From the NCBI GenBank assembly GCA_038522945.1, contig JBCBJV010000003.1:124001-188000 (forward strand): a stretch of 64,000 nt of DNA. The letters are read 5' to 3'. Under the pieces are notes generated by a model that made no database searches, was not told the DNA's origin, and saw nothing but the letters and a program-made list of their open reading frames with translations. Positions 27,028-35,175 of this stretch are shown one piece after another. The first letter of the stretch is position 1. Each line of letters starts with the position of its first letter. The stretch comes from MED-G105 sp038522945. Its GTDB lineage: Bacteria; Pseudomonadota; Alphaproteobacteria; Caulobacterales; Parvularculaceae. Position numbers and translations under genes: made by a program.

Positions 27028-28116
27028 ATGAAGTTTTCGCAGTCAATCAAGCCTCTCGTTGCAAGAGCGAGAAGAAGAAAAAACTTATACGGAGGGGTTT
27101 TCTCAATTGCGTTCTTGTTTTTCCTCGCAAGTCCAGCCTTTGCACAATCTGACCCTTCGCGCGAGAGGTGGTCGGAAATTGATGCACATTTGGAAAGCAT
27201 GTTGAAGCGGCACGAGCTGGACGGGCTGAGTCTCGTTGTTGGCTGGGGAGATGAGGTCTCTTACTCTCGGTATCTGGGGAAGGATGCGCCGGAAACAGTT
27301 CGCGTTGCTGCCTCGGCGACCAAACTTGTGACGGCCAGCGTTCTGTTGTCACTCGTTGAGCGGGGTGTCATCGATTTAGACGAACCGGCTGCAGAAAAAC
27401 TCCCGCATCTGAAAGAACAGTACCCTGATATTACCTTGCGCCAAATGCTGGCGCATACGTCTGGGATGGGCGAAACCCACGGGTTGACTCACCCGCATAA
27501 TATCCCGTTTGAACGCTCAGTGATGGCAATGTCGATCCATGTGCCGGTCAACCGGCCAGGCCGAAAGGTCTCTTATGGGGGCGCTGGCTTTGCGACCGCT
27601 GGTTTGCTTGGCGTAACATCCACAGGGAGGGCCTGGCATGACCTTTATGATCAATACGTCGCTTCGCCACTAGGCCTTCAAGACAGTTACTACACAAATC
27701 CAAACGCTCCAGCGCGTCGCGCTGGGGTCCGTAATCCTAACCTGTCGGGCGGTATGATGGTTAGTTCGCGTGACTACCAAAAACTGCTTGCGGCGCTTAC
27801 GCGCGATCACAGAAGTCTCCTCAAGAAGCGGACTTTGACGGAGATGTTTTCGCTCCAGTTTCCTGAGGCTGACCGATCAGAAATGCCTGGGCCGATCCCG
27901 GATGACGGGGGAACCGGTCTCGGTGTTTGGTGCGAGAAAATACGAGACGATGGATCCTGCGGCCTTGTTCACAGCCTGGGCGCCTATGGCGCCCTGCCAT
28001 GGATTGATTTTGATGCGGAGGTTTATGGCATTTTGCTTTTGGAGGGTGAGAGCCTTCGTGAGTTACTGCCGGATCTAAGACGCCTGCAAGAAATTGTCCA
28101 TCAGGCGACACAATAA
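27028..28116 (+). CDS. secreted serine hydrolase, beta-lactamase/esterase fold
   Basis: A 362-aa exported serine hydrolase of the class C beta-lactamase/penicillin-binding fold. The signal peptide ends ASPAFAQ. The nucleophile is Ser96 in S-A-T-K. The second motif reads VSYGGAG, so the tyrosine is kept but the usual YxN Asn is Gly, and the third box region is LVHSLGAYG. Variation in motif 2 is common in esterases and amidases of this fold and argues against a true beta-lactamase. ATG 27028 has AGGAA 8-9 nt upstream. It follows the paralogue pair by 80 bp and is probably in the same operon. Confidence 0.82.
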   Translation: MKFSQSIKPLVARARRRKNLYGGVFSIAFLFFLASPAFAQSDPSRERWSEIDAHLESMLKRHELDGLSLVVGWGDEVSYSRYLGKDAPETVRVAASATKLVTASVLLSLVERGVIDLDEPAAEKLPHLKEQYPDITLRQMLAHTSGMGETHGLTHPHNIPFERSVMAMSIHVPVNRPGRKVSYGGAGFATAGLLGVTSTGRAWHDLYDQYVASPLGLQDSYYTNPNAPARRAGVRNPNLSGGMMVSSRDYQKLLAALTRDHRSLLKKRTLTEMFSLQFPEADRSEMPGPIPDDGGTGLGVWCEKIRDDGSCGLVHSLGAYGALPWIDFDAEVYGILLLEGESLRELLPDLRRLQEIVHQATQ

Positions 28117-28334
28117 GTCGTGTAGAGAAAATATTGTCGAGATGGATTAACTTGAAAATGAAGTTCAATCATAACGGAACGGGGCGCCAGAAAAATTCGC
28201 GCTGTGATCACTGTCGAGTATTTGATGCAGGCGGCAAGTGTGGCAGCGATGAACGTCGCCTAACTTTGCGCATTGCTCGGATAATACCTCAGGCATATTT
28301 TTTGGGTGAGGCCAACAATTCGCCTGTCTTCCAG

Positions 28335-30386
28335 ATGGCAAAGAGCATCCTTTTTCATCTTGGCATAGCGTTATCTCTCGTTTGTGCCTTGCCGAGTAGT
28401 GCTTCAGGATCGACGAGTCTGGTAGATGTCGATGGAGAAGTAATCGCGAGCTTTCCGCGGGCATTTTTCGACAGTATAAATCCGCGTACGGCTGAAGATA
28501 TGCTTGAGAACACGCCAGGCTTCCGGATTACCGGCGGGGATGGGCGCCGTGGCATTGGGCAAGGTGGTGTGAATGTCTTGATCAATGGGGCACGCATCAG
28601 CGGCAAATCCACCGATGCGTTGGAAGTCATTCGCCGGACGCCGGCAGACTCTGTTAGCCGCATTGATGTGTTAGATGGGGCCTCGCTTGGCCTGTCCGGT
28701 CTAACGGGCCAAGTGGCCAATGTAATTGTCGAGACAACGGAAGGGGCAGGGAGTTGGGCGTATCGACCTCGTTTCCGAAGTCGAATTGAAAACCGTTGGC
28801 TCAATGGCTCAGTCTCGTATTCTGGTGAGTGGCGTGATCATGATTACCAGCTAAGCTTTGATAGTGCGTCGCAAAGGGCTGGTGATTTCGGAAATGAACT
28901 GGTCTCATCAGGTGATGGAGAGATTTTCCAGGAACGGGAGGAATTCCGTCGCCTAGATCGGGAAGTACCCAGTGTTTCTTTATCGCTATCGCAAAATGAT
29001 ACGCCAATTGAATATAATTTGAATTTGTCAGCGGCTTATCGAACAGAAGAATTCATCTTCGAGCAGTTTCGCGACACCCTTGATGAAGGTTCCCCAGATG
29101 CTTCGCGGAACATCGACGACTTGCGTGATCAGTTAACGCTGGAAGTTGGCGGCGATATTTCGTTTCCCTCATTAAAAGGAAGATTGAAGCTGATCGGGCT
29201 GCAACGGTTTATCGACACCGACTTCTCGTCCATTTTGCGCGACGAACCAGAAATCGGCGACGTGACCGGCCGTGATTTCTTTTCGGATCGTCAGGAGAGT
29301 GAAAGTGTTGCTCGTCTCGAGCAGACGTGGCAGGGCGATAAGGGGCGATCGTTTGAGTTAGCCGCGGAACTGGCGTTGAATGTAAATGATGCCGTCCAAA
29401 GTCTAACGACCGCGGGCGGCACACTTTTATCGCTCCCGGGCAGTACTACTAAGGTTGAGGAACTGAGATGGGAGGGGGCGATCACGCACGGACGGAAACT
29501 CTCTAGCGCAGTTGACGTCCAAGTTTCCGGAGCGGTTGAATACTCCACCATCACTCAAACTGGTGATGTGGCGGGAGAGCGAAGTTTTTTTCGGCCGAAA
29601 GGATTTGCGGCTATTACCGTCAGGCCTGATGAAGGTCTTGAAATTAGGGCCCGTGCTGAACGTCGCGTGGAACAACTCGAGTTTGGCGCTTTCTCAAGTT
29701 CCATAGATCTTGACGACGATGTATCTGCTGTCGGCAATTCGGATTTGCTCCCTCAACAGTCATGGTTTGTGTCGTTAGCGTTCCAAAGGAACTTTGCCGA
29801 TGACAGTCAGGCGACTTTGTCGATTGAGGCTGAACAGCTTACGGATGTTGTGGAGCAGATCCCAATTGGCGACCGCGAGACAATCGGCAACATTGATGAA
29901 GCTCGAAGACTGGCGATTGAGTTTTCAGGGTCGAAGTACTTCGGAATTCTAGGCGAAAAAGATCTAAGGGTTGATTGGGCTACGGCGTGGCGAAGTTCGG
30001 ATATTGAAGACCCCTTTACGCTCGAGGATCGCCGACTGAACGGCGAACGAAGATGGAGGTACCGGGTCGATTTCCGTCATGACATTCCGAATAGCCAGTT
30101 TGCTTATGGTGGAAATATTGAAGACTTCCGCGACAACCGCGAATTCCGCCGGAGTCAGTCGTTGTTAACAGTTCGTGATCGACCGACCGTCGAGTTATTT
30201 ATTGAGCACAAGGATGTTTTTGGCGCGACTGTGCGCGCTTACGTATTTAATGTTTTAGCTTATCGTGACGAAATCAACCGGCAGGTCTTTGAAGGCTCAA
30301 GGGCCGCTTCGAATATCCTGTTTATTGAAGACCGCATTACAAAATTTGGACCAATCGGCGGCCTAAACATCACCGGGAATTTCTAG
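28335..30386 (+). CDS. TonB-dependent receptor
   Basis: An outer-membrane receptor of 683 aa: signal peptide MAKSILFHLGIALSLVCALPSSASG, a plug domain (NPRTAEDMLENTPGFRI ... INGARISGKS ... SRIDVLDGASLGLSG), then a long beta-barrel ending in aromatic GLNITGNF. It would take up a substrate with TonB energy. No clear TonB box is visible before the plug. The frame is open back to 28134, but those residues are not signal-like, so ATG 28335 is preferred. Located between the serine hydrolase and the molybdenum hydroxylase genes, it may import their substrate; this is inferred. Confidence 0.85.
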   Translation: MAKSILFHLGIALSLVCALPSSASGSTSLVDVDGEVIASFPRAFFDSINPRTAEDMLENTPGFRITGGDGRRGIGQGGVNVLINGARISGKSTDALEVIRRTPADSVSRIDVLDGASLGLSGLTGQVANVIVETTEGAGSWAYRPRFRSRIENRWLNGSVSYSGEWRDHDYQLSFDSASQRAGDFGNELVSSGDGEIFQEREEFRRLDREVPSVSLSLSQNDTPIEYNLNLSAAYRTEEFIFEQFRDTLDEGSPDASRNIDDLRDQLTLEVGGDISFPSLKGRLKLIGLQRFIDTDFSSILRDEPEIGDVTGRDFFSDRQESESVARLEQTWQGDKGRSFELAAELALNVNDAVQSLTTAGGTLLSLPGSTTKVEELRWEGAITHGRKLSSAVDVQVSGAVEYSTITQTGDVAGERSFFRPKGFAAITVRPDEGLEIRARAERRVEQLEFGAFSSSIDLDDDVSAVGNSDLLPQQSWFVSLAFQRNFADDSQATLSIEAEQLTDVVEQIPIGDRETIGNIDEARRLAIEFSGSKYFGILGEKDLRVDWATAWRSSDIEDPFTLEDRRLNGERRWRYRVDFRHDIPNSQFAYGGNIEDFRDNREFRRSQSLLTVRDRPTVELFIEHKDVFGATVRAYVFNVLAYRDEINRQVFEGSRAASNILFIEDRITKFGPIGGLNITGNF

Positions 30387-30733
30387 TCTGACCAATTGGC
30401 GGAGGCAGACAGAAATCCGCACCGTGAGAAATAACCCAACTTAATCTTGTCGACGTGAGCGCTAGATTGTCTCACATCCTTTAGTGGAGAAACCGAATGC
30501 AAGCGCACCACGTGGTCGCATCTTGTTGATCAGCATTGAGTGTAACGTCACCGTTAATGACAGCGCCTGGTTTTGCTTTGTCCATCGACCGAACCTCAGT
30601 GAAAGAAGATAACCTCGTTCGGACTTATCATGCAGGGCGAGCTTCGATGATATGCATAGTCGAGTGAAAGGGCTCTGGCTATGCACGTCCTGCAAGCGAG
30701 CCCAAACTTCCATTCAGGCGGGTTTCATAATCC
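30387..30733. other. 347-bp intergenic region before the small gene and iorB
   Basis: No gene is supported. A GTGAG-N11-CTCAC dyad near 30455-30475 could be an operator or part of a terminator, with no T tract. The region should contain the promoter of the molybdenum hydroxylase operon. Confidence 0.3.
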
Positions 30734-30907
30734 ATGGCGACGCTCAAAAACTCTCCTGCAGTCGTCGGCCAAATCGGACCATATCTGGTGCCTGGAAAAG
30801 AGGACGAGCGCTGGCCTTGTGCATCGCAAGAAACGGCGGGCATGGCAGACATAAGTTTTTTTGAGACGCCGACAGAGTATCAAGAAAAGATAATGAGGAC
30901 GTTATGA
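30734..30907 (+). CDS. small hypothetical protein coupled to iorB
   Basis: A 57-codon frame (MATLKNSPAVVGQIGPYLVP ... ISFFETPTEYQEKIMRTL) whose stop overlaps the iorB start as ATGA. A stop (TAA) lies just before the ATG, so it cannot be longer. I recognise no family and its Shine-Dalgarno is weak. The coupling geometry and even amino-acid composition favour a real gene; it could equally be a regulatory upstream frame. Confidence 0.4.
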   Translation: MATLKNSPAVVGQIGPYLVPGKEDERWPCASQETAGMADISFFETPTEYQEKIMRTL

Positions 30908-33123
30908 CGTTGCTGGCGACGCGCCGCGAGTTCATTCGGATTGGAGTGATCGGGGGGGCAATGGTTGCGACTATCCCGATCATCAACAGCCGTGCGGCTG
31001 GGGCCGCTGGAAAACAGATCGGTGTGTTTGTAAAAATTGCTCCAGATAACAGTATCATCATCGGTGCGCCCACCGCCGAGATGGGGCAGGGAACCTTCAC
31101 GTCGATGCCGTTGGTCATCGCTGAAGAAATGGACGCAGACTGGGATAGGGTCAGTATCGAGTATATGCCACTTTCTCTAAAGCGTTTGGCGCCTGATGAA
31201 CCAAACTGGAACGGCGGTACCGGCGGCGTCGACTTTGCTCACGCTTACCAGGGAGCTGGTGGCAGCCAAAGCGTCAACAGGAACTTTGGGCTGCTGCGTA
31301 ACGCTGGGGCCGAAATCCGGGACAGAATGGTCCGTGCCGCGGCAGCGCGATGGCGGATATCGCGGGAAGAACTGCGTACGGAAGATAGTTTTGTTATTGG
31401 TCCGAGACGGGGCCAGCGCGCACCTTATGGGGAGTTAATCGAAGAAGCCGTCAGTCTTGAACCGTCAGTTAGTCCAGTGCTGAAAGACCCGTCGGCATTC
31501 AAGCTGATCGGAACACGGGTCAGAATAAAGGGATCGACAGATCTTGTTACAGGGGCGCCGGTGTTCGGGATCGATAAGGAGATCCCGGGAATGGTCCACG
31601 CTGTGCTGGCGAGATCACCGTTCTTTCAGTCCGCTGGTCCGATTGCTGTAGACGCATCTGCGGCGCGCGAGGTTGCTGGGGTTCTGGACGTAATTGAAAT
31701 CCCAAGGCGATGGCCCGGCGGCGACAATCAGACCGAGGTTTATCTTCACGGAGCTGTCGCCGTTGTTGCTGAAACACTCTGGTCAGCGTTGAAGGCGCGT
31801 CGTTTACTGAACATTGAGTGGGATAAGGGGCCTTATCCTGACGAAAGCACGTCAGCGATTGAGGAAGAGTACGACCGTATTCTTGCCGCGGATGGAGAAG
31901 GTGCCCGTGTCTTTCGGGAAGACGGAGACATCGAAAGCGCCCTTGGCCGAGCCGATAGGACATTTGAGAGACGCTATCTCTTTAAGGCGTTAGCCCATGT
32001 CTGCATGGAACCTCACAGCGCTGTTGCCGACATGCGGCCCTCAGAACGGCTCATTCGAACCTCTCACCAGTTCCCAGACAGACCGGCAAAAGTCGCGGCG
32101 GAAATCGCTGGATTTGATGTTCTGGATGTGCGTGTTGAGAACGCGCGCCTTGGCGGCGGCTTTGGTCGAAAGTTCGATCCAGACTATGTTTCCGAAGCGG
32201 TTTTCCTGTCCCATCAGTTGCAAAAGCCCGTCAAGGTGATGTGGACGCGTGAAGACGATATTCAGCATGATGCCTTTAATCCACCCGGCTTGAGCAGAAT
32301 GCGCGCAGGCGTTGATGCATCTGGTGACATCGTCGCGTGGGATCAACTCATCGCGGGGCACGGCGCCCATCCGGATGTCGCGCCAGCGGGCCTTGTCAAA
32401 GATTTTCGGGTGCGTTCTGTTCGCGTTGATCGAGGGATGTGGTTTGGTCCCTGGCGAGGCCCTGGGCACAACACCCAAGCCTTCATGATTGAATGCTTCC
32501 TGGACGAAATCGCCCATGAGCTTGGCGAGGATCCGCTTGACTATCGCCTTCGCCTTCTCGGCGACACGGCGGAGATGCCTTATCCCGGATGGGGAGCGGA
32601 AACCTATGACCCACAACGCAACGCCGTTGTTCTGAGGCTCGCTGCGGAGAAGGCTGAATGGGACCAACGGCATAAGCTTTCTAAAGGAAGGGGGCGGGGT
32701 ATCGCCTCTTTCTTCACGTTTGGGGGATACTGCGCCCATGTTGTGGACGTCACCGTCACCGACGGTGACTTTTCCGTCGACAGGGTCGTAAGCGCCGTGG
32801 ATTGCGGCCAGCCGGTCAATATATTGGGGATCGAAGCCCAGATTGAAGGTGGGATTGTCGACGGCCTTTCTGTCGCGAGGCGACAGGCAATTCATGTTGA
32901 AGGCGGCCAAGTCGTCGAAAGAAACTACGACACATACCGCATGATGCGCATGGATGGCGCGCCCAAACAAATTGATGTCCACGTTGTTCCGCGTCGTGAT
33001 TATCCGACCGGTACGGGCGAGATTAGTCTACCCCCGTTTATGCCTGCGCTTGCCAATGCAATTTTTGCTGCGACCGGAAAACGAATGCGCAGTCTACCAA
33101 TTGCGGACCAGCTCAAGGCGTAA
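30904..33123 (+). CDS. IorB-type molybdopterin hydroxylase large subunit
   Basis: A 739-aa catalytic subunit of the xanthine oxidase family, closest in layout to isoquinoline 1-oxidoreductase IorB. It begins with a Tat-type signal (T-R7-R8-E-F-I-R), so the assembled enzyme should act in the periplasm. Cofactor-binding blocks are GAPTAEMGQGTF, RLGGGFGRKF, GPWRGPGHNTQAF and CGQPVNILGIEAQIEGG. The catalytic Glu lies in GTGEISLPP near the C-terminus, followed by ANAIFAATGKRMRSLPI. It hydroxylates N-heterocycles or oxidises aldehydes, transferring electrons to the 2Fe-2S subunit encoded 28 bp downstream. Substrate unknown. Confidence 0.9.
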   Translation: MTLLATRREFIRIGVIGGAMVATIPIINSRAAGAAGKQIGVFVKIAPDNSIIIGAPTAEMGQGTFTSMPLVIAEEMDADWDRVSIEYMPLSLKRLAPDEPNWNGGTGGVDFAHAYQGAGGSQSVNRNFGLLRNAGAEIRDRMVRAAAARWRISREELRTEDSFVIGPRRGQRAPYGELIEEAVSLEPSVSPVLKDPSAFKLIGTRVRIKGSTDLVTGAPVFGIDKEIPGMVHAVLARSPFFQSAGPIAVDASAAREVAGVLDVIEIPRRWPGGDNQTEVYLHGAVAVVAETLWSALKARRLLNIEWDKGPYPDESTSAIEEEYDRILAADGEGARVFREDGDIESALGRADRTFERRYLFKALAHVCMEPHSAVADMRPSERLIRTSHQFPDRPAKVAAEIAGFDVLDVRVENARLGGGFGRKFDPDYVSEAVFLSHQLQKPVKVMWTREDDIQHDAFNPPGLSRMRAGVDASGDIVAWDQLIAGHGAHPDVAPAGLVKDFRVRSVRVDRGMWFGPWRGPGHNTQAFMIECFLDEIAHELGEDPLDYRLRLLGDTAEMPYPGWGAETYDPQRNAVVLRLAAEKAEWDQRHKLSKGRGRGIASFFTFGGYCAHVVDVTVTDGDFSVDRVVSAVDCGQPVNILGIEAQIEGGIVDGLSVARRQAIHVEGGQVVERNYDTYRMMRMDGAPKQIDVHVVPRRDYPTGTGEISLPPFMPALANAIFAATGKRMRSLPIADQLKA

Positions 33124-33151
33124 GATCAATTTCAGTCTCAGGAATAATTTG

Positions 33152-33622
33152 ATGGTTCAGCTTAGAATTAACGGCGTGTTGCAAACCTTCGACGGCGATA
33201 GTGAGATGCCGCTTCTATGGTACCTTCGAGAAATCGCCGGTCTGAAGGGGACAAAATTCGGTTGCGGTATCGCCCAATGCGGCGCCTGTACCGTTCATCT
33301 AAATGGCGTTGCGACACGGTCATGCGTTGTACCCATGGCGGCGGTCGATGGATCGGACGTGCGAACAATCGAGGGTCTTGCCAAAGATGACGGGTTGCAC
33401 CCGGTGCAGCAAGCCTGGATTGACGAAGACGTGCCGCAGTGCGGATATTGCCAAGCGGGACAAATTATGGCGGCCGTTGATCTCCTGCGGGGCAATGACG
33501 ACCCAAGCGATGAAGATATCGCGCAAGCGGTGACGAATATCTGCCGCTGTGGAACTTATACAAGAATTCGCAAGGCCATTAAGAAAGCCGCACGTGACAT
33601 GCGCGATGAAGGTGCTCAATGA
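33152..33622 (+). CDS. IorA-type 2Fe-2S subunit
   Basis: A 156-aa electron-transfer subunit with two 2Fe-2S clusters. The plant-type N-terminal cluster uses the cysteines in FGCGIAQCGACTVHLNG and the later RSC. The second, helical cluster uses CGYCQAGQ and ICRCGTYTR. It pairs with the large subunit upstream. There is no FAD subunit, as in other IorAB-type enzymes. Without one, electrons must leave by another carrier, and the adjacent cytochrome c gene overlaps this one by 4 bp. ATG 33152 has AGGA 8-9 nt upstream. It has no signal of its own and should be exported with the Tat-tagged partner. Confidence 0.93.
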   Translation: MVQLRINGVLQTFDGDSEMPLLWYLREIAGLKGTKFGCGIAQCGACTVHLNGVATRSCVVPMAAVDGSDVRTIEGLAKDDGLHPVQQAWIDEDVPQCGYCQAGQIMAAVDLLRGNDDPSDEDIAQAVTNICRCGTYTRIRKAIKKAARDMRDEGAQ

Positions 33623-34068
33623 AAGTGTGGTCCGTTCTTTACAGCAGATGTCGCGCTTTGCTCCGGCTACTCCTGATCTTCATGAGTTCAGTCGTCGCCA
33701 TATCTTCGTCGCAAGCAAGCGCAATTGGTGCTAACGAGGCCCCGGGGAACACACCTTCGGAAGAAGCTAGTATTCAGCGAGGGCAGGTGGTCTTTCGTCA
33801 GTGTTCATCATGTCACGCGCTTGACCCTGAAGAGCTGCGCTATGGGCCCCATTTATATGGGGTGGTTGGTCGCTCGATCGCTAGCGTTGAGGGGTATTCG
33901 TACTCTGACGGACTATTGGCAAAGGACGGTGTCTGGACAGATCGAGACTTGCGTCTTTTCCTAACCTCACCCAATAAGTTTGCGCCAGGCACCAAGAAGC
34001 AGTTCAGGCTCCGAAGTGATGCTGATCTCGATTCATTGATTGCATACCTTAATTCCATCGGGCCTTAG
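33619..34068 (+). CDS. exported class I cytochrome c lacking a Met ligand
   Basis: A 149-aa cytochrome c with a hydrophobic signal (residues 9-35). The haem site is CSSCH. The fold motifs GPHLYGVVGR and YSDGL are as in mitochondrial-type cytochromes c. The usual axial ligand motif PGTKM is PGTKK here, and the mature part contains no methionine at all, so the sixth ligand must differ (the Lys pair, the His in GPHL, or none). Overlapping the 2Fe-2S subunit gene by ATGA, it is the likely electron acceptor of the hydroxylase in the periplasm. Confidence 0.88.
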   Translation: MKVWSVLYSRCRALLRLLLIFMSSVVAISSSQASAIGANEAPGNTPSEEASIQRGQVVFRQCSSCHALDPEELRYGPHLYGVVGRSIASVEGYSYSDGLLAKDGVWTDRDLRLFLTSPNKFAPGTKKQFRLRSDADLDSLIAYLNSIGP

Positions 34069-34561
34069 CGCTGCCTGTTTTTTATACATTGAATCGAAAA
34101 TTTAAGTGTGAAGGGTGGTCATAGGCCTCAAGGGCGCTATGAATTGCTTAAAAGCTGGCGGACCATCTTTTGATTAAGTCCTTTGCACTAAGATTAGTAC
34201 TCGAGCAGACGACGCTCTTTACTTTAAATGACCGATGTTAAAAAAGATTGTAAGTTGATTGAAATACTCTGCGAAAATCCAATTTGGCGGAAGTTAATGT
34301 AACGATAGGAATGGCAAGTTTTGGGTTTAAATTAAACTCGAAAAATCTATTTTTGATACCTACTAAGCTAGCCGCTCCACGTCAGTCTACGCCGCTTATT
34401 ATAATTGCTGCCGCACGAGAATTGGTCGGATGCGGCTTACACCGATCATGCAGTTCGGAAGGAGCCGCATGTTTTGTCAACGCCTACTGCGCAGGCGTCT
34501 GGGCACCCTAAGTTTTCGACTTATAACCATTGGACTACCCGGTTCGAGTGTATTTAAACCG
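34069..34561. other. 493-bp AT-rich region with no supported gene
   Basis: This stretch is visibly richer in A and T than its neighbours. A 75-codon frame (34284-34511) has no start signal, no recognisable domain and atypical composition, so I do not call it. It separates the cytochrome gene from the repeat array. Confidence 0.4.
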
Positions 34562-34732
34562 GATCCCTGTTCATCAATCTGAATTCCCTGTTTCGATCGA
34601 AGACTTCCCTGATGCTAGGGGTAGGGAATTGCGTCTTAAACGTCTGAAATTAAGGACAGAAATTCCCTATATTCGACCGATCGCATCGGCGAAATAGCAA
34701 AATTCCCTGTAAATTCCTGACTATCAGGGAAG
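34562..34732. repeat. array of TTCCCTG-type repeats
   Basis: About eight degenerate copies of AATTCCCTG occur within 170 bp, in both orientations: near 34562, 34581, 34604, 34621 (inverted), 34660, 34700, 34711 and 34724 (inverted). The array directly precedes the second att-like repeat. Spacing is irregular (10-40 bp). It could be an iteron-like site for element replication or transfer, or a recombination hot spot. Confidence 0.5.
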
Positions 34733-34767
34733 TCAGCCACCTGAGACTGGTTGCCGGCGGACTGGCG

Positions 34768-34837
34768 CGCCCACCATTCAATCTTTCGACTTTCACGACC
34801 AACTGACGCCTTCTGTGAAAGCCCCATTCCATGCGGG
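34768..34837. repeat. 70-bp direct repeat, copy 2 (att-like)
   Basis: Identical to 21860-21929. The 9 nt corresponding to the tRNA 3' end (CGCCCACCA) are present, but the rest of the tRNA is not. This marks the right junction of the first element or the left junction of the next. Confidence 0.92.
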
Positions 34838-35030
34838 GTTGCGGGGAGATCGGCGGTAGTGAGCGGTGGTTTGCGGTCTCTAAATCCGCTCGTTCTGCGA
34901 TTTCAGCCATTTGTCTCTGTCTGCTATTTTCGGCGACCAACTAACGAGCTTGGTAGATCTCCATGATCATGTACGGATATCAATCCGTATAGAGATATTA
35001 GTGTAGCAACTGTAATACTAAAGTTGAGAC
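34838..35030. repeat. diverged flank shared with 21930-22130
   Basis: Continues the homology with the tRNA-Val flank, including the second CGACCAACT-AACG motif at the same 138-bp spacing. No gene is supported. Confidence 0.65.
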
Positions 35031-35175
35031 TCAGATGTCGCTGAGCAGCTGTTGTTGTTCTCGCCAACATGTCGGCAGTCCCGATAGCCGACGCAAGCGA
35101 TCTGCAGTCAGACTGACAGGGCCAGATCCGTTGAGAACTGAGTGGACAATATCGGGCGCAAGGAAGGAAAGCCGG
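35031..35175 (-). pseudogene. C-terminal remnant of a recombinase (integrase) gene, copy 2
   Basis: Minus-strand reading RLSFLAPDIVHSVLNG, then SLTADRLRRLSGLPTCWRE and QQQLLSDI, then stop at 35031. It is homologous to the remnant at 22131-22266, with about a quarter of residues changed, so it derives from a separate integration or an old duplication. The N-terminal part, including the resolvase catalytic domain, has been replaced by an IS66 fragment that begins at about 35166-35176. Confidence 0.68.

Noticed and set aside
27301..27340. Secreted S-A-T-K hydrolase as a beta-lactamase resistance gene
   Set aside because: The second motif is Y-G-G rather than Y-x-N, and the gene's setting is an uptake-type locus, so an esterase or peptidase role is more likely.
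32041..32982. A 313-codon minus-strand frame inside the IorB-type gene
   Set aside because: The plus-strand gene is clearly coding by cofactor motifs, and the antisense product has no recognisable domain.
34284..34511. 75-codon frame in the AT-rich region after the cytochrome gene
   Set aside because: No ribosome site, no domain, and atypical composition; it probably arises by chance.
34562..34732. TTCCCTG repeats as a CRISPR array
   Set aside because: Copies are short, irregularly spaced and in both orientations, and no cas gene is present.
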